From Streptomyces sp. TLI_146 (GTDB lineage Bacteria; Actinomycetota; Actinomycetes; Streptomycetales; Streptomycetaceae): a DNA stretch of 64,000 nucleotides. The notes below the pieces were generated by a model. It was not told where the DNA came from. It was given only the letters and a program-made list of their open reading frames with translations, and did no database searches. The stretch is taken from contig NZ_PJMX01000001.1 of assembly GCF_002846415.1 (NCBI RefSeq), positions 372,001-436,000 of the forward strand. Reading direction: 5' to 3'. Both the position numbers and the translations under genes were made by a program. Below are positions 50,119 to 59,137 of this stretch, piece after piece (positions within the stretch are counted from its first letter, which is position 1; each line of letters opens with the position of its first letter).

Positions 50119-50730
50119 GGTGTGCGTCCTTTGCTGTAGGTGGCGCTGTGCAGGGCCCGTCGGGGGTTCCGCCGGGGCTGTCCGCCGGCTGCTCCACGCG
50201 GGCGACCGGCGACATACGGATATCCGTTCGCGACCACTCCACACGGGACCAAGGTCCCATTCCCCCGACTGGCCCACCCGGCACCCAACCCGGTCGACCG
50301 CCGATCCGGTGACTGGTCCGCCGTCGATGGCAACCGGACCAGGTCCGCGGGCACAGGTCAGCCGGGACCCACGCTCCCTGGCGACGCTGCGGCCAACACG
50401 CGCCGTCCCTCGATACCCGCCCGTACTGTTCCGGCCGACCGCCTGTCCTCCCCGTACTGCCAGCCGACCGGCATGATCACGTACGGTCACACCACCCGGC
50501 ACCGCCCAGGTGGGCCAGCAGAGCGGGGGCCATCCGCATGACCATGCACCACAACCGCCGCGACACGAACTGGGGCCTCACCGAGGGCGACCTCGCCTGG
50601 GGCACCACCGCCGCCCGCGACACCCGGTGGGACTGACGCACTGCACTCGACTGCCGCCCCCAGTGTCCTGTACGAGCGAACCCCGCGAGTTCCGCGTCGA
50701 GTCTGAGAGGGACCCACGGAAAGCTCTCGT
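50119..50730. other. Long gap with one tiny possible frame
   Basis: About 612 bp. A 32-codon ATG frame at 50539-50637 (MTMHHNRRDTNWGLTEGDLA) is Trp- and Gly-containing and coding-like. It has no recognised family and may be a remnant. Nothing else was identified. Confidence 0.35.
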
Positions 50731-52686
50731 TCACAGACGCAGGGTGAACCAGGTGGTCTTTCCCTCATCGGTGGGGCGTACGCCCCAGGTGTCCGCCAGG
50801 GCGCGCACGAGGTTGAGGCCGCGGCCGGATTCCTCGTGTTCATCGGCGCGGCGGGGCGCGGGCAGGTGGGGGCTGGCGTCGCTCACTTCGACGGTGAGTT
50901 CTGTGGCGGTGCGGCACGCGCGCAGGGAGAGGGGGCCCTGGGCGTGCTGCACGGCGTTGGTCAGGAGTTCGGACAGCAGCAGACGTGCGTCGTCGGCCTG
51001 CTCGTGGCAGTCCCAGGACGCGAGGGCTTTGGTGAATAGGGCGCGTCCTTCGGGGACGGCCTCCGGGCGGGCGGGCAGTTGGGCGGTGAGGGAGGCCAGC
51101 GGCGGGGCGGGCAGTTGGGCGAGCAGGAGGGTGACGTCGTCGTCGTGGCCTTCGGCGTCGGGTCTGAGCGTGGCCAGGATACGGTCGGCCACCCTCTCCA
51201 GGGAGGGCGTCTGGGCGCTGAACAGAGCTGTGCAGGTGGCGGCGAGTTCACCGAGGCGGTCTTCGATGTCGCAGTCGGGGGTTTCGATGAGGCCGTCGGT
51301 GTAGAGGACGAGGGTGGCGCCGGGTGGCACGGTGGTAGTGGACTGCTCGTAGAGGATGTCGCCGACGCCGAGCGGGGCGTTGATGGGGGTGGGCAGCGGG
51401 CGGGCCTTCTGGCCGGGTGCGGCAACCAGGAGCGGGAGATGGCCGGCGGAGCACATGGTTACCTCTGCTTCGTCGGCGGCGACGACGAGGTAGCAGCAAG
51501 TGACCAGTTGGTCGGGGACATTGAGGTCCGTCACACAGGTGTCGAGTGTCTGGATCAGGCGCCGGGGCTGCATGCCGGTCTTGGCCAGGGCATGGGCTGC
51601 GGAGCGCAGCTGGCCCATCGCGGCGGCCGCTTCCAGGCCGCGACCCATCACGTCGCCGATCAGGATGCCGACGCGGCCTGCGCCCAGGGGAATCAGATCG
51701 AACCAGTCGCCGCCGACGCCGGCCCCTTGGGTGGCGGGCCGGTAGCGGCTGGCCGTGACCAGGCCCGGGACGGCGGGCGGAGTGCCCATGAGGCTGCGCT
51801 GCAGGGTGAGGGCGACGTGGCGCTGCTGTTCGTACAGAGCGGTCAGTTCGGCCTCGGCGGCCTTGCGGTCGCTGACGTCACGTACGGCGGCGGAGACCAG
51901 CAGCCCGTCGGTGGTCTCCAGAGGGCTCAGGCTGATCTCGACCGGGAACTCACTGCCGTCCTTGCGCAGCCCGTACAACTCCAGCCCGGCCCCCATCGGA
52001 CGCACCTGACGGCTGCCGGCATAGGCATCGCGGTGCTGACCGTGGTGGCCGCGCAGATGGGTTGGGACGAGTAGTTCCACGGGCTGACCCAGGAGTTCTT
52101 CGCGCCGGTGGCCGAACAACGCCTCGGTCTGTGCGTTGACGAGTCGGATGGTTCCGTTGCCGTCCACGATGACCATGGCGTCCGGCGCCGCTTCCAACAG
52201 GCCACGGAAGCGCTCCTCGGCTGCCTTGCGGTCGCTGACGTCACGGACGGCGGCGGAGACCAGCAGCCCGTCGGTGGTCTCCAGAGGGCTCAGGCTGATC
52301 TCGACCGGGAACTCACTGCCGTCCTTGCGCAGCCCGTACAACTCCAGCCCGGCTCCCATCGGACGCACCTGACCATTGGCCGCGTAGGCATCGCGGTGCA
52401 GCGTATGGTGCGCCCGTAATCGCTGCGGCACGAGGATTTCCACGGGCAGCCCCAGGAGTTCGTCGCGCTGGTAGCCGAACAGCGCCTGGGTCTGCGCGTT
52501 GACCACTTTGATGGTTCCGGTGTCATCGACGATGACCATGGCATCCGGCGCCGCCTCCAGCAGGCCACGGAAACGTTCCTCGGCGACTTCCGGCGCGACG
52601 GGCTGCGCCGAGGCCGCGAAGGCACAGTGGTGTCGCGCCGCCTGCGCAGCGCGAGGCTCGGGCACTGCACTCGTCGTGTCGTTCAT
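50731..52686 (-). CDS. PAS-PAS-SpoIIE phosphatase with C-terminal HATPase_c domain
   Basis: 651-aa regulator. Two PAS domains (about residues 35-160 and 160-285) are nearly identical (both hold RFRGLLEAAPDAMVIVD and GSEFPVEISLSPLETTDGLL). A PP2C/SpoIIE phosphatase follows (about 300-515) with metal-binding GGDWFDLIPL, DVMGRG and YTDGLIETP. The C-terminal domain (about 540-651) is an anti-sigma-factor-type ATPase (LLLSELLTNAVQHA, GRGLNLVRALADTWGV). Such proteins control partner-switching cascades by dephosphorylating anti-anti-sigma factors and kinase activity. PAS domains would sense light, redox or ligands. The start at 52686 follows GGGGACGG. No cognate partner is adjacent. Confidence 0.94.
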   Translation of the reverse strand: MNDTTSAVPEPRAAQAARHHCAFAASAQPVAPEVAEERFRGLLEAAPDAMVIVDDTGTIKVVNAQTQALFGYQRDELLGLPVEILVPQRLRAHHTLHRDAYAANGQVRPMGAGLELYGLRKDGSEFPVEISLSPLETTDGLLVSAAVRDVSDRKAAEERFRGLLEAAPDAMVIVDGNGTIRLVNAQTEALFGHRREELLGQPVELLVPTHLRGHHGQHRDAYAGSRQVRPMGAGLELYGLRKDGSEFPVEISLSPLETTDGLLVSAAVRDVSDRKAAEAELTALYEQQRHVALTLQRSLMGTPPAVPGLVTASRYRPATQGAGVGGDWFDLIPLGAGRVGILIGDVMGRGLEAAAAMGQLRSAAHALAKTGMQPRRLIQTLDTCVTDLNVPDQLVTCCYLVVAADEAEVTMCSAGHLPLLVAAPGQKARPLPTPINAPLGVGDILYEQSTTTVPPGATLVLYTDGLIETPDCDIEDRLGELAATCTALFSAQTPSLERVADRILATLRPDAEGHDDDVTLLLAQLPAPPLASLTAQLPARPEAVPEGRALFTKALASWDCHEQADDARLLLSELLTNAVQHAQGPLSLRACRTATELTVEVSDASPHLPAPRRADEHEESGRGLNLVRALADTWGVRPTDEGKTTWFTLRL

Positions 52687-53370
52687 GTCCGTCCCCGGCC
52701 GCCCTGCGTCAGTGATGCGGGACATCCCAGCGCACGCACCGTCACCCCATCCGCGTTTGTCCCTAACTGGCATTTGTGGGACGGTCCTGGCCCTTCGTCA
52801 CCCGTTTATGAGCGACTTCGGGTGACTGGCCGCCGCAATGTCAGACCTCCGGCCGCCGAAGCACCCGCGGGGGCAGCGCGGCGCAGCTGCCCGGCCCCGC
52901 GCCCCCCCGTTCGGCCTTCGTCTTGCGCACCGGTCCCCCATGCGGGACGCCGACCACGCCCTGCCGACCGCACAGGCTGTGCGCGTCGACCGGTGGCGCC
53001 GTTCAGGGGTGAGACGGTGCGGCAATCGGGTGCCGCGCAGGCCCACCGCGGGCTGAACAGCAGACAGTTGCAGCAGCGCAGCGTCCCGGGCCCCGCCGCC
53101 ACGCCCGACGACGCCCCACACACCGAGACCGATGATCAGCAGCAGCCCGCTGGACTCGATGACGGTGGTGACCCGGTACCGCTGGTCACCGGGCCGGGGC
53201 TGCCTTGCCGTATGACCTTGAGGGCCGACAGGCAAACCCGGGCGACGGTCCCGCACCCGCCCGCGTCGCCAATCTCGTCCTGGGCCTGGTCAAAGCGGGG
53301 TCACGTACGCAAGGATCGCCGCCGCACCACGCTCGCCACCTCCCCGCCACCCCATCACAGGAGGATTCGT
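52687..53370. other. Gap before the secreted peptidase gene
   Basis: About 680 bp. A minus-strand GTG frame near 53165 starts VTTVIESSGLLLIIGLGVWG, a single membrane helix, and continues without family resemblance. It might be a small membrane protein, but no ribosome site supports it. The last 100 bp serve as promoter for the peptidase. Confidence 0.35.
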
Positions 53371-54426
53371 ATGGCACGCCGCACATCCCGCGGCCTCGTC
53401 GCCGCAGCCGCTGCCACCGTGGCGCTCCTCACCTTGGCCGGCCCGGTCTCGGCCATTCCCTCGGGAGCCGGCACCGCCGCCGGCGGCGCGCTGCCCCAAG
53501 CCCGGCTGTTCATGGTCAACCCCGTCCAGTCCTCCGGCGACCAGACGCTGACCGACGGCAAAGACGGCAACGCCGCTGTGCCCGCCTCCGCGTACGCCGT
53601 GGCCGCGTTGCGCAATCTGGACGCCAGCGGCTCACTCTCGGGCCGGTGGGCAACCGTACGCTCGGACACCGGCGCCTCGGCGCGGCTGGCGGACGTGGGG
53701 ACGTACAGCCGCAGGGACGACCAGTTCGAGCAGGTCATGGCGTACTTCTGGGTCAACGAGGCACAGGAGTACCTGCAAAGCCTGGGGTTCGGCAGCGAAC
53801 TGCCCGGCGCCAACGACCGAGCGCAGCCCGTGCGGATCAACCAGTGGGGTGCAGACAACTCCTTCTTCACCGACAAGAAAGCCGAGATCCGCTTCGGCAA
53901 GGGCGGGGTGGACGACGCCGAGGACGCCGAAGTCATCGTCCACGAGTACGGGCACGCCGTGCACAACGCGCAGGTTCCCGGCTTCGGCGCCTCGCCGCAG
54001 GCCGGCGCGATCGGCGAGGCGTTCGGCGACTACCTGGCCGTCACGGTCGGCGCGTACGCCGACGCCAAGTACGGCTGGCCGCTCAAGACCGACCTGGCCT
54101 GCGTCGCCGACTGGGACTCAGTCGCCTACAGCACGGCTCCGCACTGCCTGCGCCGCATCGACGGGAACAAGGTGTACGCGGACCAGGTCGGGGAGGTCCA
54201 CGCGGACGGAGAGATCTGGTCCCGGGCGCTGTTCGACATCCGCAAAGCCCTGGGTGCCCGCACGGCCGACCGGATCATCGTGAACGCCCAGTTCGACTTC
54301 CGCGCGGACACCAGCTTCCAGGACGCGGCACTGACGACGATCACGACCGCGCAGCGCATGTACGGAGCGAGCGCCGCGGACACGGTACGCGCCGCGTTCA
54401 AGGCCCGGGAGGTTCCCGGGGTCTGA
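53371..54426 (+). CDS. Secreted zinc metallopeptidase (M4/M36-like gluzincin)
   Basis: 351-aa exported enzyme. AGGAGGATTCGT precedes the ATG. The signal peptide is ARRTSRGLVAAAAATVALLT, ending near VSAIPS. The zinc site is HEYGHAVHNAQ, with the first His at about residue 191, and the third ligand is Glu at about 216 in GEAFGDYLAVT. The HExxH and G-x-x-E-x-x-x-D spacing (25 residues) is that of thermolysin-fold M4/M36 peptidases. No long FTP/PepSY propeptide is visible, since only about 150 residues precede the zinc site, so it belongs to a shortened group. Probably extracellular. Stands alone. Confidence 0.9.
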   Translation: MARRTSRGLVAAAAATVALLTLAGPVSAIPSGAGTAAGGALPQARLFMVNPVQSSGDQTLTDGKDGNAAVPASAYAVAALRNLDASGSLSGRWATVRSDTGASARLADVGTYSRRDDQFEQVMAYFWVNEAQEYLQSLGFGSELPGANDRAQPVRINQWGADNSFFTDKKAEIRFGKGGVDDAEDAEVIVHEYGHAVHNAQVPGFGASPQAGAIGEAFGDYLAVTVGAYADAKYGWPLKTDLACVADWDSVAYSTAPHCLRRIDGNKVYADQVGEVHADGEIWSRALFDIRKALGARTADRIIVNAQFDFRADTSFQDAALTTITTAQRMYGASAADTVRAAFKAREVPGV

Positions 54427-54860
54427 TGGCGCTGCGGCCGCAGGTAACTTCCCACCCTGCTGGGCCGCTCGGTAGCGCTGGCCGTATGCGGTGCCCTGCC
54501 CGGCCGTGACCAGGCAGTGTGCGGCCATCCCGAGGGCGACCTCCTGGTCATCGGGCTCCTCGGGATGCGTCCAGCTCAGCGAGTGGTGCCACAGCTGCTA
54601 CGTACGGCACCTCGCCGACCTCTCTCTCGGGGGCGACTGTGCGCATCGCCTTGTCCATGCGCCGTTTGTGAGTCCGTCCTCAAACCCGAGATCGGCCTCG
54701 GCGGTCGATCTCGTGAACGGCCGGGTGGAGGTTTCGCAAGCGTCGGTGCGAGATCAACCGCCGAGGCCGATCTGAGGGGTGCCGCCTGCTGGCCGGCCCC
54801 GGGCGCATGACCCTCAGGTGCCAAGCGCCTGCCGACAAGGGGCCCATCCGAGCCAACGCG
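54427..54860. other. Gap with a long inverted repeat and possible minus-strand remnant
   Basis: On the minus strand at about 54600-54450 the text WTHPEEPDDQEVALGMAAHC is followed by LVTAGQGTAYGQRYRAAQQG. It looks coding but has no recognised family or intact start. It is probably a remnant. The inverted repeat at 54689-54773 is listed separately. Confidence 0.35.
54689..54773. repeat. Long inverted repeat, 25-bp arms
   Basis: The arms 54689-54713 and 54749-54773 are complementary at 24 of 25 positions, and the odd pair is a G-T wobble in RNA. The loop is 35 bases. The arms centre on AGATCGGCCTCGGCGGT. The stem is too long and the loop too large for a simple terminator. Confidence 0.75.
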
Positions 54861-55093
54861 GCTGATGGAGAGCCGATGGCGAGTCAAGCGGCGGGGCGCT
54901 GCGCCCCCTCCAACCTGTCGGCTCGACGATTCAAGCTTCGGAAGTCGGGGTGAAACGACGATGAACCCGCAGTTCAATCGCGCAGGGGCTGTGCGCCGTG
55001 CTTCTTGGTGGTCACGCATAATGAGCTGGGAAATCGGCAGACAGCATGCTCCGGCTCGGCTCACTGGCGATCCAACACACCAGGGAGACAACG

Positions 55094-55648
55094 ATGAGTA
55101 CGGAAGCCGGTCAGCTCGATGCGGCCGCGACGGTGCAGGTGGCCTACCAGGCGACAGCAGCGGAGTGCCAGGAGGCGATACGCGTCCTGGTGAAAGCCTC
55201 CCCCGCCGGTCGGCGCAGCAGGTGGATCTTCACCGGGATGGGGCTGATCTTCCTGGCGCTGGGCCTACGGGTCGACGATCCCGGTGCTGCATGGGACGTG
55301 GGGTCGCTGGTGTTCGGCACCGTCACCCTGGTGTTCTTCCTGGCGATCGCGCCGCGTCTGCAGGCACGTCAGGTCTACCGGCAGGGCCAGGCGCGAGGAC
55401 AGCGTTATATCACCGTGGACAGCTGGGGAGTGACGGCTGCGACGCAGGACGAGCGCCAGTGGTCCTCCTGGGCCATGTTCAGCCGCTACCTGGAGACACC
55501 CCACCTCTTCGTCCTGCTGAGTGCCGACCAGAAGTGCATGACCTTCCTGCCCAAGCGGGCGTTTCACACGCCCGACGACACCGACCGGCTGCGGCAGATC
55601 CTGGACCGGCACCTTCCCTCTGCTGCCCCCACCACTCCTCGCGGGTGA
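55094..55648 (+). CDS. YcxB-like membrane protein
   Basis: 184-aa protein. An N-terminal soluble strand-helix (VQVAYQATAAECQEAIRVLV) is followed by two membrane helices (WIFTGMGLIFLALGLRV and VGSLVFGTVTLVFFLAIAPRL). A C-terminal PH-like domain follows with ITVDSWGVTAATQDERQWSS, WAMFSRYLETPHLFVLLSAD and FLPKRAFHTPDDTDRLRQIL. This two-helix plus PH-like layout is the YcxB family, function unknown. AGGGAGAC lies before the ATG. Stands alone. Confidence 0.88.
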   Translation: MSTEAGQLDAAATVQVAYQATAAECQEAIRVLVKASPAGRRSRWIFTGMGLIFLALGLRVDDPGAAWDVGSLVFGTVTLVFFLAIAPRLQARQVYRQGQARGQRYITVDSWGVTAATQDERQWSSWAMFSRYLETPHLFVLLSADQKCMTFLPKRAFHTPDDTDRLRQILDRHLPSAAPTTPRG

Positions 55649-55692
55649 GCGATCGCACCCGATTCGCGGCATAACCCGCCGCAGTCGGTGTG

Positions 55693-56400
55693 CTACCTCT
55701 TCCCACTCGGCTCCGTCGCGCGCACGGCAGGCCTATCCAGCCACATCCATTGGTCGCTTGGGGTGACGGTGAGGCCAAAGCGGGTCCGTTCGGGCTCGCC
55801 TGCCCTCTGCCACCACTCCAGCGCGGCTTCTGCTTCGTCCCACAGACGGCGCGGCCCGTGCTGTGCCACCTCCACATGAACGAGCAGTCACCGATGACCG
55901 GCCCGGAGGCGGTGGTGTCGGCATGGACGTCGAGGGCGACCAGGACGCCGTTGTACAGGCCGGTGCCCCAGGGGAGCACGATCCGGCCGCCGGAACGTGT
56001 CCGGCTGACGAGTGGGGAGGGCACGCTGTCGAGGGCGCAGGTGACGATGGTCCGGTCTACCGGCTGTAGTTCGGGCACGCGAGCGGTGCCGTCGCCAGTC
56101 AGGATGCGGGGATGGTGTCCCGTCTTGGCCAGGTGCTCGCGGGCATCGTCGGCGAGCACGGGGTCGATCTCGATGCTGGTGACCTGCTCACCGCCGAGGC
56201 GGTAGGACAGCAGTGCGCTGTTGTAGACGGTGCCGGTGCCGATTTCCAGCACCGTCATCCCCTCGGCTACCTGGAGGGCTTCCAGCATGCCGGCCACCAC
56301 ACGGGGCATGCTGGATGAGCTGGACGGGACGAGCGCGAGTCGATCGTGTTCGTCTTCGACTTGGGTGACCAGCGCGACGTCGTCGTAGACCAGGGAGAGC
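55693..56400 (-). pseudogene. Protein-L-isoaspartate methyltransferase-like gene, truncated and frameshifted
   Basis: The minus strand reads SLVYDDVALVTQVEDEHDRL, then SSSSSMPRVVAGMLEALQVA and the SAM motif I region VLEIGTGTVYNSALL, where the usual GTGTGYN has a Val. It continues with LQPVDRTIVTCALDSVPSPL, GGRIVLPWGTGLYNG. Near 55880 the frame shifts, and the end reads EALEWWQRAGEPERTRFGLT up to the stop at 55693. The N-terminal 60-100 residues are absent upstream of 56400. So it is a two-lesion relic of the PCMT-like methyltransferases found in many Streptomyces. Confidence 0.72.
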
Positions 56401-56557
56401 CACCGGCAGGAACTCCGCCGTAGCCGCGTCCCCGCCAACGCGAGCCGACCCCGCAGACCGGAAGCTCCGTTGCGGAGCCAACAAAGACGGTAACGAGCGG
56501 CGTCGCACAGCTGACGTGGAGCGAGACAGCGGGCCCTGCGCCGGCGCATCCTCCCGT

Positions 56558-56579
56558 CTCTGTCTTTCGGCAGAGACAC
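56558..56579. promoter_or_regulatory. Operator-like inverted repeat before the kinase gene
   Basis: GTCTCTG and CAGAGAC are perfect 7-bp arms around TCTTTCGG. The internal 13-mer TCTTTCGGCAGAG recurs at 60271-60283 before the ABC operon. It lies 10-31 bp before the GTG at 56589. Confidence 0.6.
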
Positions 56580-56588
56580 ACATCCCCC

Positions 56589-58319
56589 GTGCGGCGCATG
56601 CCGTCGCGGGTTCCGGTATCGATACTGGTCAGCGTGCCCCACACTCTCGCCTCCCCTGTCGCCCTCAGCCGTTCGCCCGGACCGGGCCGGGCTGCACGCG
56701 CGGCGGCGGAGACGGCCGGGGTGGTGCTGGCCGGGTTCGGTGTGTGGCTGGCACTGGAGCGGCTCGGGTTTCTGGACCGCCCGTATCTGGAGGGGTCGGC
56801 GCTGGCCGTCGGCGCCGGTCTGTTTCCGCTGCGCCAACGCTTCCCCGTCGCCGTTGCGCTGCTCCTCGCCGCTCTGACCGGGCTCGCGCCCTGCGTCGGC
56901 CCCGTCGCGGCGGTGGCCTCGTACACCGTCGCGCGCGGGACCGTCCGGGCGCGGCAGCGCGCGCGGCTGCTGGCCGCGGCGGGCGCCGTGGTCGTGGCGT
57001 GCGCGACTGTGTCCGCGCCCTGGCTCGGTCCGGGATCGGTTCCGTACGGGCTGGCGCTCGGCCTCGTCCTCGCGCCGACCGCGGTGATCGTTCCCGGGCT
57101 CGTCGGCACGTCGTACGGGCAGCAGCGGCGTCTGGTGCGGGCGCTGCGCGAGCGCGGGGACGCGGCGGAGCGGGCCCGCCGGTTCGCCGACAGCGAGGCC
57201 CGCCTCCATGAGCGGTCCCGTATCGCCGCCGAGATGCACGACCTGGTGGGGCATCGGCTCAGCCTCATCTCGCTGCATGCCGGCGGCCTTGAGCTGGCCC
57301 TGGACCGGGCCGATCCCGAACTGCGCGAGGAGGCCGTCCTGGTCCGGCGGACCACCCAGGACGCCATGCGCGAGCTGCGTCAGTCCCTCGGGGTGCTCGG
57401 GCCACTGGGCCGGGACACCGGAGCGGACGCACTCACTGACGCCACCGGCACCCGCGCCGACATCGAAACCCTGGTGGCGGAGTCCCGCGACGGAGGCATC
57501 GCCGTAGGACTGGACTGGACGGGGCCGGACCTGGACACCCGCCCGGCGCGGGTGCGCCGGGCCGTGCACCGGGTGGTACGGGAGTCCCTGACCAACGTGC
57601 ACCGGTACGCCAGCGCGGCCCACGTCACCGTCACGGTGGTGCACGGCGAGGAGACCGTACGGGTCAGCGTGCGCAACGGCGCCCCGCCCGCGCCCGTGGT
57701 CCGCGCCGCACACATCGGCAGCGGCCGCGGACTCACCGGCCTGCGGGAGCGGGTGGAGCTGCTCGGTGGAACCTTCGACGCCGCTCCCCTGCCGTCCGGC
57801 GGCTTCCACGTGGACGCGGCCGTACCGGCCGAGCCCGGTGACGCCCCGGCCCCCCAGCGGCCCGGCTCCGGAGCGGAGACAACGGACGGGGTGCCCGGCA
57901 CCGTCGGTGACCCAGCAGGCGTGGTGCCGGGGCGCCCCACCGCACAGGCACTGACGCTCCTCCTCGGCCTCGGCGCGTTGTGCGTACTGATGGTCCTCGG
58001 GACCGCCTTCGTCTACGCCGGCGCACCTCACAAGGACGCCGGACCGCTCCCGCTGCCCCGGGTGGGCATGACCTACCAGGAGGTGACCGGGCTCGGCGTC
58101 CTGGACAACCGGGCGGTCCGGGCCGCGGCCACCGGCCACGAACCGCCGCGCCCCGCCGGTGCGGTCGGCTGTGTCTATCCGTTCACCGGCGCCACCGAGT
58201 CCCGCCCCGGCGCCCTCACCATCGCCCGCTACTGCTTCGACAGCGCCGAGCGCCTCATCGCCATCGACCGGTTCACCGTTTTGTCGGTCCAAGACGCCTC
58301 ACCCTGGGAGACCCCGTGA
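56589..58319 (+). CDS. Two-component sensor histidine kinase with C-terminal membrane and exported domain
   Basis: Up to 576 aa. Several hydrophobic segments fill residues 38-185. The phospho-acceptor His is at about residue 217 (RIAAEMHDLVGHRLSLISLH); ATPase boxes are VVRESLTNVHRYA and GSGRGLTGLRERVELLGG. Unlike most members, it continues: a Pro/Gly-rich linker, a membrane helix at about 453-478 (LLLGLGALCVLMVLGTAFVY) and an exported tail of about 90 residues (GMTYQEVTGLGVLDNRAV, GCVYPFTG, ARYCFDSAERLIAIDRFTV). The tail could sense the transported compound. Start uncertain; GTG 56634 is also possible. The end overlaps the next gene as GTGA. Confidence 0.92.
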   Translation: MRRMPSRVPVSILVSVPHTLASPVALSRSPGPGRAARAAAETAGVVLAGFGVWLALERLGFLDRPYLEGSALAVGAGLFPLRQRFPVAVALLLAALTGLAPCVGPVAAVASYTVARGTVRARQRARLLAAAGAVVVACATVSAPWLGPGSVPYGLALGLVLAPTAVIVPGLVGTSYGQQRRLVRALRERGDAAERARRFADSEARLHERSRIAAEMHDLVGHRLSLISLHAGGLELALDRADPELREEAVLVRRTTQDAMRELRQSLGVLGPLGRDTGADALTDATGTRADIETLVAESRDGGIAVGLDWTGPDLDTRPARVRRAVHRVVRESLTNVHRYASAAHVTVTVVHGEETVRVSVRNGAPPAPVVRAAHIGSGRGLTGLRERVELLGGTFDAAPLPSGGFHVDAAVPAEPGDAPAPQRPGSGAETTDGVPGTVGDPAGVVPGRPTAQALTLLLGLGALCVLMVLGTAFVYAGAPHKDAGPLPLPRVGMTYQEVTGLGVLDNRAVRAAATGHEPPRPAGAVGCVYPFTGATESRPGALTIARYCFDSAERLIAIDRFTVLSVQDASPWETP

Positions 58320-58993
58320 CCGAGCCCAACCGGCCGATCCGTGTCCTGCTCGCCGACGACGAGGAGATGATCCGCCATGGAGTACGCCTGATCCTGCGGC
58401 ACGCCGACGGCATCGAGGTCGTCGCCGACGCCCCCAACGGACAGCAGGCCGTCGAGCTGGCCGCCGCACACCACCCCGACGTGGTGCTGCTCGACATCCG
58501 TATGCCGGTGTGCGACGGGCTGGCCGCGATCGCCCCGCTGCTCGCCCTCGACCCCGCGCCGCGCGTGGTGATGCTGACGACCTTCGGCGACGACGACAAC
58601 GTCGTCCGCGCGCTGCACGAGGGCGCCGCGGGCTTTCTCCTCAAGGACGACGGCCCGCAGGAGCTGATCAGCGCGGTACGGGCGGCCGCCGCCGGAGACG
58701 CCGTGCTCTCCCCGGGCGTGACAGGGACGGTGATCTCGCGGATGCTGCGCGCCGGGGCCCCGTACAACGCCGGCGGTGCACTCGTGGACGAGCGCATCGC
58801 CCGGCTCACCGGCCGGGAGCGGGAGGTGCTGGCGATGCTCGGCGAGGGGCTGTCCAACCACGACATCGCCGCGCGGCTCGGTATCGGGCTCGGCACGGTC
58901 AAGACCCATGTGGGCGCCATCCTGGACAAGACCGGTTCGGCGAGCCGCGTGCAGGCCGCGCTCCTGGCGCATCGCACCGGCCTGGCCTCCTGA
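58316..58993 (+). CDS. LuxR/NarL-type response regulator (second ABC system)
   Basis: 225-aa protein. The receiver starts RPIRVLLADDEEMIRHGVRL, with Asp at about residue 60 (VVLLDIRMPVCDG), Thr in TTFGDDDN and Lys in FLLKDDGPQ. The helix-turn-helix is LTGREREVLAMLGEGLSNHD and TVKTHVGAILDKTGSASRVQ. The GTG at 58316 overlaps the kinase TGA by four bases. A shared 13-bp motif before the kinase and the ABC operon at 60395 is a candidate binding site. Confidence 0.95.
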   Translation: MTEPNRPIRVLLADDEEMIRHGVRLILRHADGIEVVADAPNGQQAVELAAAHHPDVVLLDIRMPVCDGLAAIAPLLALDPAPRVVMLTTFGDDDNVVRALHEGAAGFLLKDDGPQELISAVRAAAAGDAVLSPGVTGTVISRMLRAGAPYNAGGALVDERIARLTGREREVLAMLGEGLSNHDIAARLGIGLGTVKTHVGAILDKTGSASRVQAALLAHRTGLAS

Positions 58994-59137
58994 CGCCCCC
59001 ACCCGCCAGGGGGATCCACTGCGGCGTGCTGCGAACGGATTCGCCTACCTCACCCCCTGCCCCGACGGTCGCGTGCTCATCGAAAGCATGGACGGGTCGG
59101 GCAAGGTGATGTCCGGGCCCGGCCCGTCCGTCCGCCG

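Noticed and set aside
55479-58292. 937-codon minus-strand frame
   Set aside because: Its first two thirds are antisense to the kinase gene at 56589; only the part below about 56400 is genuine methyltransferase-like sequence, annotated as a relic.
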